NCBI RefSeq assembly: GCF_009696075.1
Contig: NZ_VUMR01000001.1
Span: 1-64,000 of the forward strand
Direction: 5' to 3'
Source of the DNA: Holdemanella porci
GTDB lineage: Bacteria > Bacillota_I > Bacilli_A > Erysipelotrichales > Erysipelotrichaceae
DNA: 64,000 bases
Position numbers and translations under genes: made by a program. The notes beneath the pieces were generated by a model, which saw only the letters and a program-made list of their open reading frames with translations, was not told the DNA's origin and searched no databases. This document shows, piece by piece, positions 17,327-25,930 of the stretch. Each line of letters opens with the position of its first letter. Positions within the stretch are counted from its first letter, which is position 1.

Positions 17327-20300
17327 TTAGATTTTTGTTAGTTTAAATTTCTGAGCATTTGTGCCATTACTTTGATATAGTTGTATATTTTGTTGGTTTT
17401 TAACAATCCCTGCATTAATATCTAATACGTAGTTCGCATCTAAAGCAGATACAAATGTCAAACTACCATCTGTATTCTTCTTCGCAATCCATTTCTGAGC
17501 ATAGGTGTTATTAAGTTCATATTGCCAAATATTGGCACCATTATTCACACTCGCATTTGAAACGTCAAGTGCTTTATTAGATCCAACATTAATAAATGTG
17601 ATATAACCTACTGAATCCTTTTTTACTTTCCATTTTTGTGCATTAGTATTATTTGATTTGTAAACTTGTAGGTTACCACAATTTGACTTTGAACCACCAT
17701 CAATATCTAACACATAATTAGGATTTGAATAACTTGTAACTACATACGTTGTTTCTTCAATACTAGAATTGTATTGTTTAGCCATGTTATTTAATTTTTC
17801 ACGTGGAGATTCATATTTTGAAAAATACCAACGTTGTGCAGCCGTATCATTTGATTTATAAGCCTGAATATTTTGATAATTTCTTGTCAAAGCAGAATCT
17901 AAATCCAAGACATAGCTTGTATTTAACGCAGACATAATTTTAAAACCTTTGTTTTGTTGTACTACAATCCATTTTTGAGCATATGTATTATTAGAAGTAT
18001 ATTGACTAATATTCTGTCCATTATAAGCAGATCCATCTTTGACATCGATTGCTTTTCCTGAACCAATATTTATAAACGTAACATACCCTTTTGAATCGTG
18101 ACTGACTTTCCATCCTTGTGCTAAAGTACCATTACTTTGATATAGTTGAATATTACCAAAATTTACTTTAGAACCACCATTTACATCCAATACATAACTT
18201 TTATTTATAGATGAATGGATTGTATAAGTACCATCACTTAATGTGTTTTTGTTCTTTGATGCTAATGCATCCATTTCTTCACGAAGATTTTTTACTTTCA
18301 ACAATTTCCATGCTTGTGCAGAACTACCATTTACGGTATAAAGTTGAACTTTATTACCATTGTCTAATTTTGCCCCATTCAAATCAAATACATATCTAGA
18401 ATCCCAAGCTGAAGAAATAATCCACTGTCCATTACTATTTCTAGTAAAAATGAATTGACCTGCTTTTGAAGAAGCATTTACGCCTTGAATTAATGAATTA
18501 TAATTTCCCATTGTGTTCCAATCTGTACTAATACCTACATATAAATTAGAACCAACATTCTTAATTGTATAGTAGCCATTTTGATTTTTATTCACTACAA
18601 ATTGTTGTGCTTGCGTACCGTTCCAATTATAAATTTGAATACTAGCACCAGATGCTTTTGAACCATCTTTTATATCAAGTACTTTATTACTATTTAATGA
18701 AGAAATAATTTCATAAGTTCCATTAGACATTTCATCCTTAATAATGTCAAAAGAAACATTCAATGTACCTGTAAAGGCATTAATACCAATAATAATGGCT
18801 GTACCTTTACCTAAATTTACATTATTCGAATAAACAACTTTATAATCTCTTCCTTGAACCAATGCTGTATTTTTCAATGAAAGATTTACTTCTGGTTCAA
18901 CATTATTACCTGTATAATAAACACTTCCTACATGAGCATTTCCCTTAGAAACATCTAGATATAAATTTTGATCTCTAAGTTTACCTAACGAGAAGAATGG
19001 ACCACCATTCTTTCTATCACTACTATCCCATGATGGATGATTGAAGACCTCACTAATATGTACACGACCATTACGTGAACTTGTATATGGATCATATACT
19101 GTTGTATAGCCCTGTGCATCTAAACCAAATAATAATATTTCATGCGTTACACCATACCATGGACAGAATTTTCCGCCACCAACAGCCGCCGCAATCATAT
19201 TCCCCTTTAATAATTCTTGTTTAGCTGATTCCACATTTAAATTATTCTTATAACTCAAGCCAAATTTATTCGCAACAAACTGCCAAGACTCTCCACCAGT
19301 ACCAATGGAACTTGTGTTGAAGTAACCAGCATTATGCAAAATTTGACCAACTTGATAAGGCGTATAGTTTGTACCATTGATTGTATTTACGATCATAGTA
19401 ACCGTAGTAGGAACACATCCTGAACCACCAAAACGGTAACCACCAACCGTATTCCAAGCCCATCTTCCATCATTTTGGCAGAAGTAAGAAACACCATTCC
19501 AACTTGCTTTTGTAATGAAGCCATTACCATCTGTTTGATATGTTACTTTATCAACTGTAAAAGAACCACTCATTCTTCTACCCAAATTGTCATAGTATTT
19601 CACACTATTTCCAATATTCACAAAGCCAACAGATAAACTACCATCTTCCTTGAAATTGTACCAATATCCATTTGCCTGCTTTTCACCAACACTCTGCAAT
19701 CCTTTATCGAAATAATAAACTTTCCCCTCTAAATTTATCATTCCACTATAAGCAGCTCCATTATCTAAATAGTAGTGTAATTTACCATCTTCTTTTCTTA
19801 AAGAATATACGGCAACACCCGTTTCTTGATCATGAAGAACTTGTAAACCCGTCTGCATCATACCAGACTCATTAAAATAATATGAATCTGTACCAATTGT
19901 TTTAAAACCTGTTACCTTGTTTCCATTCTCATCAAAATAATATTTTTGACCATCAATCTCTGCAAAACGATTCGTAACATAAGCACCATCTTTAACATAC
20001 TGTAAAGAATCACTTGACCAACCCTCAGTTAATTTAGCACTGGCATCACTACCACCACCAACTGTTGTAGTCTCTTCATCTTCTTTTGGAACATCTGTTT
20101 CTTCCGTGTTTTCAGGAACATTTGTTTCTTCAGTGTTTTCAGGAACATTTGTATCTTCAACAACCGCATCAATAACATCTGTTAATTCATCTTGATTTTC
20201 TACAGGTGCAGTCTCTTTTACAGGCTCAACACTTGTTTCTTCAGCATGAACGATAGTATCTGCAAAATTATAACTCATAACCGCTGCAAGAACGGCAAAA

Positions 20301-20329
20301 CCAACTTTAGCAATATCTCTATTATTCAT
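17327..20329 (-). CDS. Secreted C39-like cysteine peptidase with choline-binding-like repeats and three ricin-type trefoils
   Basis: The 1000-residue protein has a signal peptide (1-29) and a Glu/Thr-rich linker with the 9-residue repeat NVPENTEET (61-79). Cell-wall/choline-binding-like repeats follow (about 104-275; KVTGFKTIGTDSYYF type). The C39-like papain-fold peptidase (about 278-430) has the triad C305 (GSGC), H396 (GVTHEILL) and D413 (VYDPY). A MBG-like module (about 455-530) and three ricin-type trefoils (about 538-676, 698-838, 858-1000) complete it. Peptidase_C39_2 domains on wall proteins usually act as amidases or peptidases outside the cell; here peptidoglycan or a surface protein is the likely substrate. 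The trefoils closely resemble those of the neighbouring autolysin, so both probably share a ligand. Confidence 0.85.
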   Translation of the reverse strand: MNNRDIAKVGFAVLAAVMSYNFADTIVHAEETSVEPVKETAPVENQDELTDVIDAVVEDTNVPENTEETNVPENTEETDVPKEDEETTTVGGGSDASAKLTEGWSSDSLQYVKDGAYVTNRFAEIDGQKYYFDENGNKVTGFKTIGTDSYYFNESGMMQTGLQVLHDQETGVAVYSLRKEDGKLHYYLDNGAAYSGMINLEGKVYYFDKGLQSVGEKQANGYWYNFKEDGSLSVGFVNIGNSVKYYDNLGRRMSGSFTVDKVTYQTDGNGFITKASWNGVSYFCQNDGRWAWNTVGGYRFGGSGCVPTTVTMIVNTINGTNYTPYQVGQILHNAGYFNTSSIGTGGESWQFVANKFGLSYKNNLNVESAKQELLKGNMIAAAVGGGKFCPWYGVTHEILLFGLDAQGYTTVYDPYTSSRNGRVHISEVFNHPSWDSSDRKNGGPFFSLGKLRDQNLYLDVSKGNAHVGSVYYTGNNVEPEVNLSLKNTALVQGRDYKVVYSNNVNLGKGTAIIIGINAFTGTLNVSFDIIKDEMSNGTYEIISSLNSNKVLDIKDGSKASGASIQIYNWNGTQAQQFVVNKNQNGYYTIKNVGSNLYVGISTDWNTMGNYNSLIQGVNASSKAGQFIFTRNSNGQWIISSAWDSRYVFDLNGAKLDNGNKVQLYTVNGSSAQAWKLLKVKNLREEMDALASKNKNTLSDGTYTIHSSINKSYVLDVNGGSKVNFGNIQLYQSNGTLAQGWKVSHDSKGYVTFINIGSGKAIDVKDGSAYNGQNISQYTSNNTYAQKWIVVQQNKGFKIMSALNTSYVLDLDSALTRNYQNIQAYKSNDTAAQRWYFSKYESPREKLNNMAKQYNSSIEETTYVVTSYSNPNYVLDIDGGSKSNCGNLQVYKSNNTNAQKWKVKKDSVGYITFINVGSNKALDVSNASVNNGANIWQYELNNTYAQKWIAKKNTDGSLTFVSALDANYVLDINAGIVKNQQNIQLYQSNGTNAQKFKLTKI

Positions 20330-20353
20330 TACGTATAACCCTCCATGGGTTCT

Positions 20354-20396
20354 ATTTTATACCGATATTGGAAGCGTTACAATTATCAAACGTTAC
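20354..20396 (-). promoter_or_regulatory. Promoter and direct-repeat operator of the C39 trefoil gene
   Basis: TTGTAA (20382-20377), 17-bp spacer, TAAAAT (20359-20354) on the minus strand. The hexamer GTAACG occurs twice in the same orientation, 16 bp apart (20396-20391 and 20380-20375), with the second copy overlapping the -35. This layout would suit an activator or response regulator. It resembles but does not match the WalR box, whose half-sites are 5 bp apart. Confidence 0.5.
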
Positions 20397-20406
20397 TAAT
20401 CCATTC

Positions 20407-20447
20407 AAAGAAAAATAAAAAGCTTAATATACATATGTATATTAAGC
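20407..20447 (-). terminator. Terminator at the end of polysaccharide cluster A
   Basis: A perfect palindrome, GCTTAATATAC-ATAT-GTATATTAAGC (20447-20422), is followed by TTTTTATTTTTC on the minus strand. The rmlD stop codon (20444-20442) lies inside the stem. It closes the long cluster A. Confidence 0.85.
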
Positions 20448-21353
20448 AAGTTCTTTTAAATATCGAGCCAATGCATCCTGCCAAGTAGGTAGTGGTTTAA
20501 AACCATTTTCTACAAGTTTAGATTTATCTAAACGAGAATTAAATGGACGAGCTGCCTTAGATAAACCATATTCTTCTGTTGTTACAGGATTTACTTTTGT
20601 TGTATATCCAGCTTGTTTAAAGATTTCACACGCAAAATCATACCAGCTGATATATCCACCTTCATTTGTTGCATGATAATAACCATATTTATCGGTTTCA
20701 ATCATGTCAACTAATAATCTAGCTAAATCAAAAGTATAGGTTGGCGTACCAATCTGATCATTTACTACTCGTAATGTATCAAATTTCTTTCCTACATTTA
20801 ACATGGTCTTAATGAAGTTATTTCCATTCTTTCCAAATACCCACGCAATACGAACAATGAAATATTTAGATAACGTATTTGAAACAGCTAGTTCTCCACC
20901 TAGTTTAGTCTTTCCATAAACATTTAATGGTTTATAATCTTTACAATCCGGTTGCCAAGGCTTAGTTCCTTGTCCATCAAATACATAGTCTGTAGAAATA
21001 TAGACCATCTTCGCATCTACTTCTTTACAAGCATCCGCAATATTCTGAGTTCCATCCACATTGATAGCTTTAACCTTAGCCTGTTTATCTTCATCTTCTG
21101 CTAAGTCTACTGCCGTCCATGCCGCACAGTGTACAACTACATCTGGATTTACTGCTTTAATTGTATTCATTACAGCCTCTTTATTTGTGATATCCAAAGA
21201 TACATATTCAGCTGTAGTTACATAAGAACCATCCTGAATACCACTATAACTTTCAGCTAAGTCTGTACCTACTCCAACATATCCTCTAGAAGCCAATTCA
21301 TTCATTACATCATGACCTAATTGTCCAGCCACACCTGTCACAAAAACTTTCAT
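20442..21353 (-). CDS. rmlD: dTDP-4-dehydrorhamnose reductase
   Basis: The 303-residue SDR enzyme makes dTDP-L-rhamnose, the last step of the Rml pathway. The NADPH site FVTGVAGQLGHDV opens the protein. STDYVFDG and the catalytic YGKTKLGGE (Y...K) follow, then RIAWVFGKNGNNF, typical of RmlD. The start has GAAGGAG and overlaps the end of the upstream glycosyltransferase by 4 nt. It is the final gene of cluster A. Together with rmlA, rmlC and rmlB it gives a complete rhamnose set, separated from rmlB only by two glycosyltransferase genes. Confidence 0.95.
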   Translation of the reverse strand: MKVFVTGVAGQLGHDVMNELASRGYVGVGTDLAESYSGIQDGSYVTTAEYVSLDITNKEAVMNTIKAVNPDVVVHCAAWTAVDLAEDEDKQAKVKAINVDGTQNIADACKEVDAKMVYISTDYVFDGQGTKPWQPDCKDYKPLNVYGKTKLGGELAVSNTLSKYFIVRIAWVFGKNGNNFIKTMLNVGKKFDTLRVVNDQIGTPTYTFDLARLLVDMIETDKYGYYHATNEGGYISWYDFACEIFKQAGYTTKVNPVTTEEYGLSKAARPFNSRLDKSKLVENGFKPLPTWQDALARYLKELA

Positions 21354-22495
21354 TCTAATTCTCCTTCAAACCTTTTCAATAATTCAATCCATCTCTTATA
21401 TGCATTCTCTTTACTAAACTCGTCAAAGTTTTTAAGTGCATTTTTTGAAATGTTTATTAATAATTCTTTATCATTCATTAATTCAGCCGTTCGATTCACA
21501 ATATCTTCAACCGTATTTTCTACAAAACCATCTTCCTTATCATGAATCACTTCAAAAACACCGTCTCCCCAATTTGTAGAAATGGTAGGTACACCTTTGG
21601 CCTTAGCTTCAATAATTGTCATACTCATTCCTTCAAAATCAGAAGTTAACCATAATAAAGAATAGTTATCGAAAATATTTTTATCATTACAGAAACCACA
21701 TAAATGAACATTTTCACTTAAGTCATTTTCTTCAATTAGTTTCGCAATATCATCAACTAAGACTCCTGTACCATACATATCGAGTGTAAAATCAGGAATC
21801 TGTTTCTTCAATTGCTTTGCACACTCAATCATTTTCGGAAGATTCTTTTCTTTTCCAAATCGTCCCATATAGATAATTTTATGTTTTCTTATCTTTTCAC
21901 CAATACTTACCGTATCATTGAAAAGTTCTTTATTAATAAAGTTATAAGAATATGTAGAGTTAAAATATTTACTTGCCTTTTCCATATCAGACTTTGTTCT
22001 AAAAACAGTGATGTATGGTTTTGACATCAATTTACTTTGAAGTCTTCCTAATTTATTAGTTCCCCAAAAATACTCAAACTTTGTATGTATTTCCAATATA
22101 AATCGATTTTTTGAACTCATAAACATAGCAGCTGCAGGAGAAGAAACGATGATAATATCTTCTGAAGAAAAGAACTTTTTCATTTTAATACGTGATATGG
22201 GTATATAACAGAAATAACATAACAATTTAAATAACTCTTTCAACAATAAAAGCAACTTAAAGCTTTTCAAACTATCCGATATAATTTCCATCCTAGGAAA
22301 GAAATCGTGTTTTGAAACATTTATGATTTCACAATCCGAAAACATATCATGTCTAGTAAGATTAGAATTAATGATACTAATAACCTTAATTGTATAGTCA
22401 TCTTTTAATAATTGTATTAATGATGCATATGCTGAGACAAGTCCACCAGCTTCATTTGAATGTAATTTATCAAAAACAATATAGATGTTTTTCAT
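21350..22495 (-). CDS. GT4-family glycosyltransferase
   Basis: This 381-residue GT-B enzyme has the acceptor-side IYIVFDKLHSNEAGGLV at the N terminus. The GT4 donor domain shows IIYMGRFGKEKNLPKMIE, VHLCGFCNDKNIF and DFEGMSMTIIEAKAKGVP with the EX7E signature. The ATG at 22495 follows AGGGGC and starts just after the stop of the GT14 gene, so it is co-translated within the rml operon. The position between rmlB and rmlD suggests a rhamnan-related transfer, but the donor is not readable from sequence. Confidence 0.85.
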   Translation of the reverse strand: MKNIYIVFDKLHSNEAGGLVSAYASLIQLLKDDYTIKVISIINSNLTRHDMFSDCEIINVSKHDFFPRMEIISDSLKSFKLLLLLKELFKLLCYFCYIPISRIKMKKFFSSEDIIIVSSPAAAMFMSSKNRFILEIHTKFEYFWGTNKLGRLQSKLMSKPYITVFRTKSDMEKASKYFNSTYSYNFINKELFNDTVSIGEKIRKHKIIYMGRFGKEKNLPKMIECAKQLKKQIPDFTLDMYGTGVLVDDIAKLIEENDLSENVHLCGFCNDKNIFDNYSLLWLTSDFEGMSMTIIEAKAKGVPTISTNWGDGVFEVIHDKEDGFVENTVEDIVNRTAELMNDKELLINISKNALKNFDEFSKENAYKRWIELLKRFEGELE

Positions 22496-22496
22496 T

Positions 22497-23351
22497 TTAG
22501 CCCCTATCTAATACTTTACTAATTACTTGTCTATCTTTATTCATATCAAATTTACGTGCAAACATATATTGTCCATTCATAAAACAATCCATGTCCTTAA
22601 CACCTAATGTTTTTGGACTGGCATTCAATCCTTCAAAAACAATGTATCTTGAATTATATTTTAATACTTTATCTTTATACTTTGAATTCATCAAGAGTAC
22701 TTGAAAGAAATGTTCATCTGGACATGCTGTATATTTAAATTTAGAACAGTAATCATTCTCGCGAATATACGACAAGATATATTTCATACAATCATAAGTA
22801 ATACTAAACCATGAAGACCCTTTATACAATTCAAATCCTTTAAAATTTTTTCTTCGAACAAAAGGCATTTGAATTAAACGAAGAACTATATCAGTCAATC
22901 GATACAATTTCTTTCGATTGTTTGGATTTTCTCTAAAGAAAGAATATTGCGTTAATCTCCATTTATAGCTATCAATATCATTCACTTCTACAAATTGTTT
23001 ATCTGCACCTTTACTTTCAATATACGCATCCATTTGCGCATGTGACATTAAAGGTAGATCCTGCCCACTTATAAAATGAATATAATCATATATTCTTTCA
23101 GTCGATTCAACCAATTCAAGCAATTTAAGAGTCGCTTGAACTTGACTAAAACCAGACCAGTTTACACTTATTCTATCTTCAACAAAGAAAATATTGGGTT
23201 TATTTTTATACATTTCTTTTAGATTTTGGTATAAAGCTTCTTGTTTTTTATCAACATGAATATAAACATCTCCAAAATGAAGAGCAGTTACTAAGACTTG
23301 TAACTGCTCCATATTTGTATGCACGCTCATTATAAAAGCATGTCTTAACAT
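22497..23351 (-). CDS. GT14-family (core-2/I-branching-like) glycosyltransferase
   Basis: The 284-residue protein matches bacterial GT14 enzymes, related to animal beta-1,6-N-acetylglucosaminyl- and xylosyltransferases. Visible features are the start AFIMSVHTNMEQL, VYIHVDKKQE, ISVNWSGFSQVQATLKLL, the FISGQDLPLMS donor-site motif and the GSSWFSIT strand. No transmembrane segment is seen, so it works in the cytoplasm. It lies between rmlB and a GT4 gene with 1-nt and 5-nt gaps. It may add a beta-linked branching sugar to the polysaccharide; xylose or GlcNAc donors are typical of the family. Confidence 0.85.
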   Translation of the reverse strand: MLRHAFIMSVHTNMEQLQVLVTALHFGDVYIHVDKKQEALYQNLKEMYKNKPNIFFVEDRISVNWSGFSQVQATLKLLELVESTERIYDYIHFISGQDLPLMSHAQMDAYIESKGADKQFVEVNDIDSYKWRLTQYSFFRENPNNRKKLYRLTDIVLRLIQMPFVRRKNFKGFELYKGSSWFSITYDCMKYILSYIRENDYCSKFKYTACPDEHFFQVLLMNSKYKDKVLKYNSRYIVFEGLNASPKTLGVKDMDCFMNGQYMFARKFDMNKDRQVISKVLDRG

Positions 23352-23356
23352 AAAGA

Positions 23357-24391
23357 TTATTCCTTAGCTCTTCCTTTTTCTACATACATCTTTTCAAAAT
23401 AGTTTTGGTATTCACCACTAATGATGTTTTCCCACCATTCTTTATTGTCTAAATACCATTGAATTGTCATTGGAATACCTGTATCAAATGTATATTTTGG
23501 TTTCCATCCAAGTTCTGTTTCCAACTTCGTAGGGTCAATCGCATAACGCATGTCATGACCTTTTCTATCTGTTACATACGTAATTAAGCTTTCAGGTTTG
23601 TTTAATGCATGTAATACAGTTTTCACAACTTCTAAGTTTGTTCTTTCGTTGTGACCACCCACATTATAAACTTCACCAACACGTCCCTTACGAACAATTA
23701 AATCGATTGCTACACAGTGATCATATACATGTAACCAGTCACGTACATTTTCACCAGTTCCATATACTGGAATTGTTTCATCATTTAATGCACGAGAAAT
23801 AATTAATGGAATTAATTTTTCTGGGAAATGATAAGGACCATAGTTATTTGAACAACGACTAATTGTTACTGGCAAACCATACGTTCTGTGGTATGCAAGT
23901 ACAAACAAGTCAGCACTTGCCTTCGCACTTGAATAAGGACTTGAAGTGTGAAGTGGAGTGTTTTCAGTAAAGAACAAGTCTGGACGGTCTAATGGTAAAT
24001 CACCATATACTTCGTCTGTTGATACTTGGTGATATCTTTGAATACCATACTTAACACAAGCATCTAATAATGTTGTTGTACCCATTACATTTGTCTTTAC
24101 AAAGATTTCAGGATCTTCAATACTACGGTCAACATGACTTTCAGCCGCAAAGTTAACTACGACATCAAATTTTTCTTTTTCAAACAAATCCATGATAAAT
24201 TCACGATCTGCAATATCACCCTTGATAAACTTATAGTTAGGCTTATCTTCTACAGGCTTACAAGTCTCTAAGTTACCTGCATATGTCAATTTATCCAAGT
24301 TCACAATCATATCCTCAGGATATTTATTTACCATATAATGTACAAAGTTTCCACCAATGAAACCAGCACCACCCGTTACTAAAATTTTCAT
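23357..24391 (-). CDS. rmlB: dTDP-glucose 4,6-dehydratase
   Basis: This 344-residue extended SDR converts dTDP-glucose to dTDP-4-keto-6-deoxyglucose. It has ILVTGGAGFIGGNFVHYMV for NAD, NFAAESHVDRSIE, STDEVYGDL and the active-site YSSAKASAD (Y...K). The ATG at 24391 is chosen because GAAGGAG, embedded in the last codons of rmlC, lies 8 nt ahead; the longer frame to 24415 has no site. Its product is used by RmlC/RmlD and is also the substrate of the FdtA/FdtB-type genes of cluster B. Confidence 0.95.
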   Translation of the reverse strand: MKILVTGGAGFIGGNFVHYMVNKYPEDMIVNLDKLTYAGNLETCKPVEDKPNYKFIKGDIADREFIMDLFEKEKFDVVVNFAAESHVDRSIEDPEIFVKTNVMGTTTLLDACVKYGIQRYHQVSTDEVYGDLPLDRPDLFFTENTPLHTSSPYSSAKASADLFVLAYHRTYGLPVTISRCSNNYGPYHFPEKLIPLIISRALNDETIPVYGTGENVRDWLHVYDHCVAIDLIVRKGRVGEVYNVGGHNERTNLEVVKTVLHALNKPESLITYVTDRKGHDMRYAIDPTKLETELGWKPKYTFDTGIPMTIQWYLDNKEWWENIISGEYQNYFEKMYVEKGRAKE

Positions 24392-24395
24392 ATTT

Positions 24396-24968
24396 TTATT
24401 CTCCTTCATATACAAATTGATTGTTTGACTCTTCTAAAGTAGGTCCAACCTGATCTTTTTCACTCAAGACAGGCTCAATACCATTTAATAATGAACCCCA
24501 ATCCACATTACAAGTTGGATCATCATAACGCATTCCACCTTCTGATTCTTTATTGTAGACATTATCTACTTTATATCTAAACTCAACATTATCCGTTAAA
24601 GTTAAGAATCCATGCGCAAATCCCTGAGGAATAAAGAACTGTCTATGATTCTCTTCACTCAATTCCACACTTACCCATTGACCAAATGTAGGACTCCCCT
24701 TACGAATATCCACAGCCACATCAATGACTGTACCCTTCGTACAAGAAACCAATTTACTCTGTGCATAAGGCGGATTTTGCCAGTGCAAACCACGAAGCGT
24801 ACCCTTCTGCGCACTAAAAGACATATTGTCCTGTACAAAATCGACGGTAATACCCATCTTCTCATATTTAGGCTTCGAATACGTCTCCGTAAAATATCCT
24901 CTATGATCACCAAATACATCCGTATCAATAATCAATACGCCAGGAATCTTTGTTTCCGTTACCTTCAT
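24396..24968 (-). CDS. rmlC: dTDP-4-dehydrorhamnose 3,5-epimerase
   Basis: The 190-residue cupin-fold epimerase shows the RmlC pattern: DHRGYFTETYS, DNMSFSAQKGTLRGLHWQ with the catalytic-side His, GTVIDVAVDIRKGSPTFGQW and FIPQGFAHGFLTL. It acts on the RmlB product. I place the start at the ATG at 24968, 7 nt after GGGGG; a GTG one codon upstream is possible. It is separated from rmlA by 14 nt and from rmlB by 4 nt. Confidence 0.95.
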   Translation of the reverse strand: MKVTETKIPGVLIIDTDVFGDHRGYFTETYSKPKYEKMGITVDFVQDNMSFSAQKGTLRGLHWQNPPYAQSKLVSCTKGTVIDVAVDIRKGSPTFGQWVSVELSEENHRQFFIPQGFAHGFLTLTDNVEFRYKVDNVYNKESEGGMRYDDPTCNVDWGSLLNGIEPVLSEKDQVGPTLEESNNQFVYEGE

Positions 24969-24982
24969 CACTATACCCCCAA

Positions 24983-25861
24983 TTACTTAATATACTTACG
25001 ATCCATGATTTTCTTCAAATAAGCACCATACTGATTCTTCTTATAAATTTCATACGTAGATGCCAATTCCTCATCACCAATCCAACCATTGTCATACGCA
25101 ATCTCTTCAAGACACGCAATCTTACGATGCTGGTGCTCTTCAATTGTCTTCACAAAATTTGTCGCATCCACTAAAGACTCATGCGTACCCGTATCCAACC
25201 AAGTAAATCCATCGCCAAGTAAAGTGACATTCAATTCACCATTCTCTAAATAAATACGGTTCAAATCTGTGATTTCCAATTCCCCACGAGCACTTGGCTT
25301 CAAATTCTTCGCATACTCAACCACTTTATTATCATAGAAATATAGTCCTGTTACCGCATAATTTGACTTAGGACAAGCTGGCTTTTCTTCAAGACTAATC
25401 GCCTTACCCTCAGAATCAAATTCCACAACCCCAAAACGTTCAGGATCCTCTACATAATAACCAAATACGGTAGCCCCCACTTCATTTTCAGCAGCCGCAC
25501 GAAGACGCTTCGTCAAACCATGACCATGGAAAATATTATCACCCAAAATCATCGCACAACTATCATTGCCAATAAACTCCTCACCCAAGATAAACGCTTG
25601 AGCAAGTCCATCTGGACTTGGCTGAACTTTATAAGAAAGCTCAATACCAAATTGATGACCATCCCCCAATAACTCTTGAAAACGAGGTGTATCATCCGGA
25701 GTTGAAATAATTAAAATCTCACGAATACCAGCCTGCATTAAAATTGACATAGGATAATAAATCATAGGCTTGTCATAAATAGGAAGTAATTGTTTACTAG
25801 TCACCTTAGTCAAAGGATACAAACGAGTACCACTACCACCAGCTAAAATAATACCTTTCAT
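24983..25861 (-). CDS. rmlA: Glucose-1-phosphate thymidylyltransferase
   Basis: The 292-residue enzyme activates glucose 1-phosphate with dTTP, the entry step to dTDP-sugars. The signature [17 protein letters not shown], the [12 protein letters not shown] segment, [10 protein letters not shown]-like [11 protein letters not shown] and EEKP are present. The ATG at 25861 has GGAGG 8 nt upstream; the frame extends 5 codons further without a site. It is the first gene of the rml transcription unit, behind an extended -10 promoter and a terminator that closes the preceding gene. Length and motifs are standard for RmlA. Confidence 0.96.
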   Translation of the reverse strand: MKGIILAGGSGTRLYPLTKVTSKQLLPIYDKPMIYYPMSILMQAGIREILIISTPDDTPRFQELLGDGHQFGIELSYKVQPSPDGLAQAFILGEEFIGNDSCAMILGDNIFHGHGLTKRLRAAAENEVGATVFGYYVEDPERFGVVEFDSEGKAISLEEKPACPKSNYAVTGLYFYDNKVVEYAKNLKPSARGELEITDLNRIYLENGELNVTLLGDGFTWLDTGTHESLVDATNFVKTIEEHQHRKIACLEEIAYDNGWIGDEELASTYEIYKKNQYGAYLKKIMDRKYIK

Positions 25862-25886
25862 AATGTGTACCTCCATAATTGATTAC

Positions 25887-25895
25887 ATTATATCA
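25887..25895 (-). promoter_or_regulatory. Extended -10 promoter of the rml genes
   Basis: TGATATAAT on the minus strand (TGn + perfect TATAAT) about 26 nt before the rmlA start. No convincing -35. It lies just downstream of the terminator at 25899-25930, so rmlA-C-B-GT14-GT4-rmlD form their own transcription unit. Confidence 0.65.
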
Positions 25896-25898
25896 CAT

Positions 25899-25930
25899 AT
25901 AAACAATAAACCCTAACGTTACGTTAGGGT
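25899..25930 (-). terminator. Terminator between the GT2 gene and rmlA
   Basis: ACCCTAACG (25930-25922) and CGTTAGGGT (25918-25910) form a perfect 9-bp stem with a 3-nt loop, then TTTATTGTTTA on the minus strand. The GT2 stop codon overlaps the start of the stem. Confidence 0.8.

Noticed and set aside
13868-20329. Dense periodic repeats that could be taken for a CRISPR or tandem DNA repeat.
   Set aside because: The periodicity is at the protein level (ricin-type trefoils and choline-binding-like repeats) inside two intact reading frames; the DNA copies differ too much and have no unique spacers of constant length.
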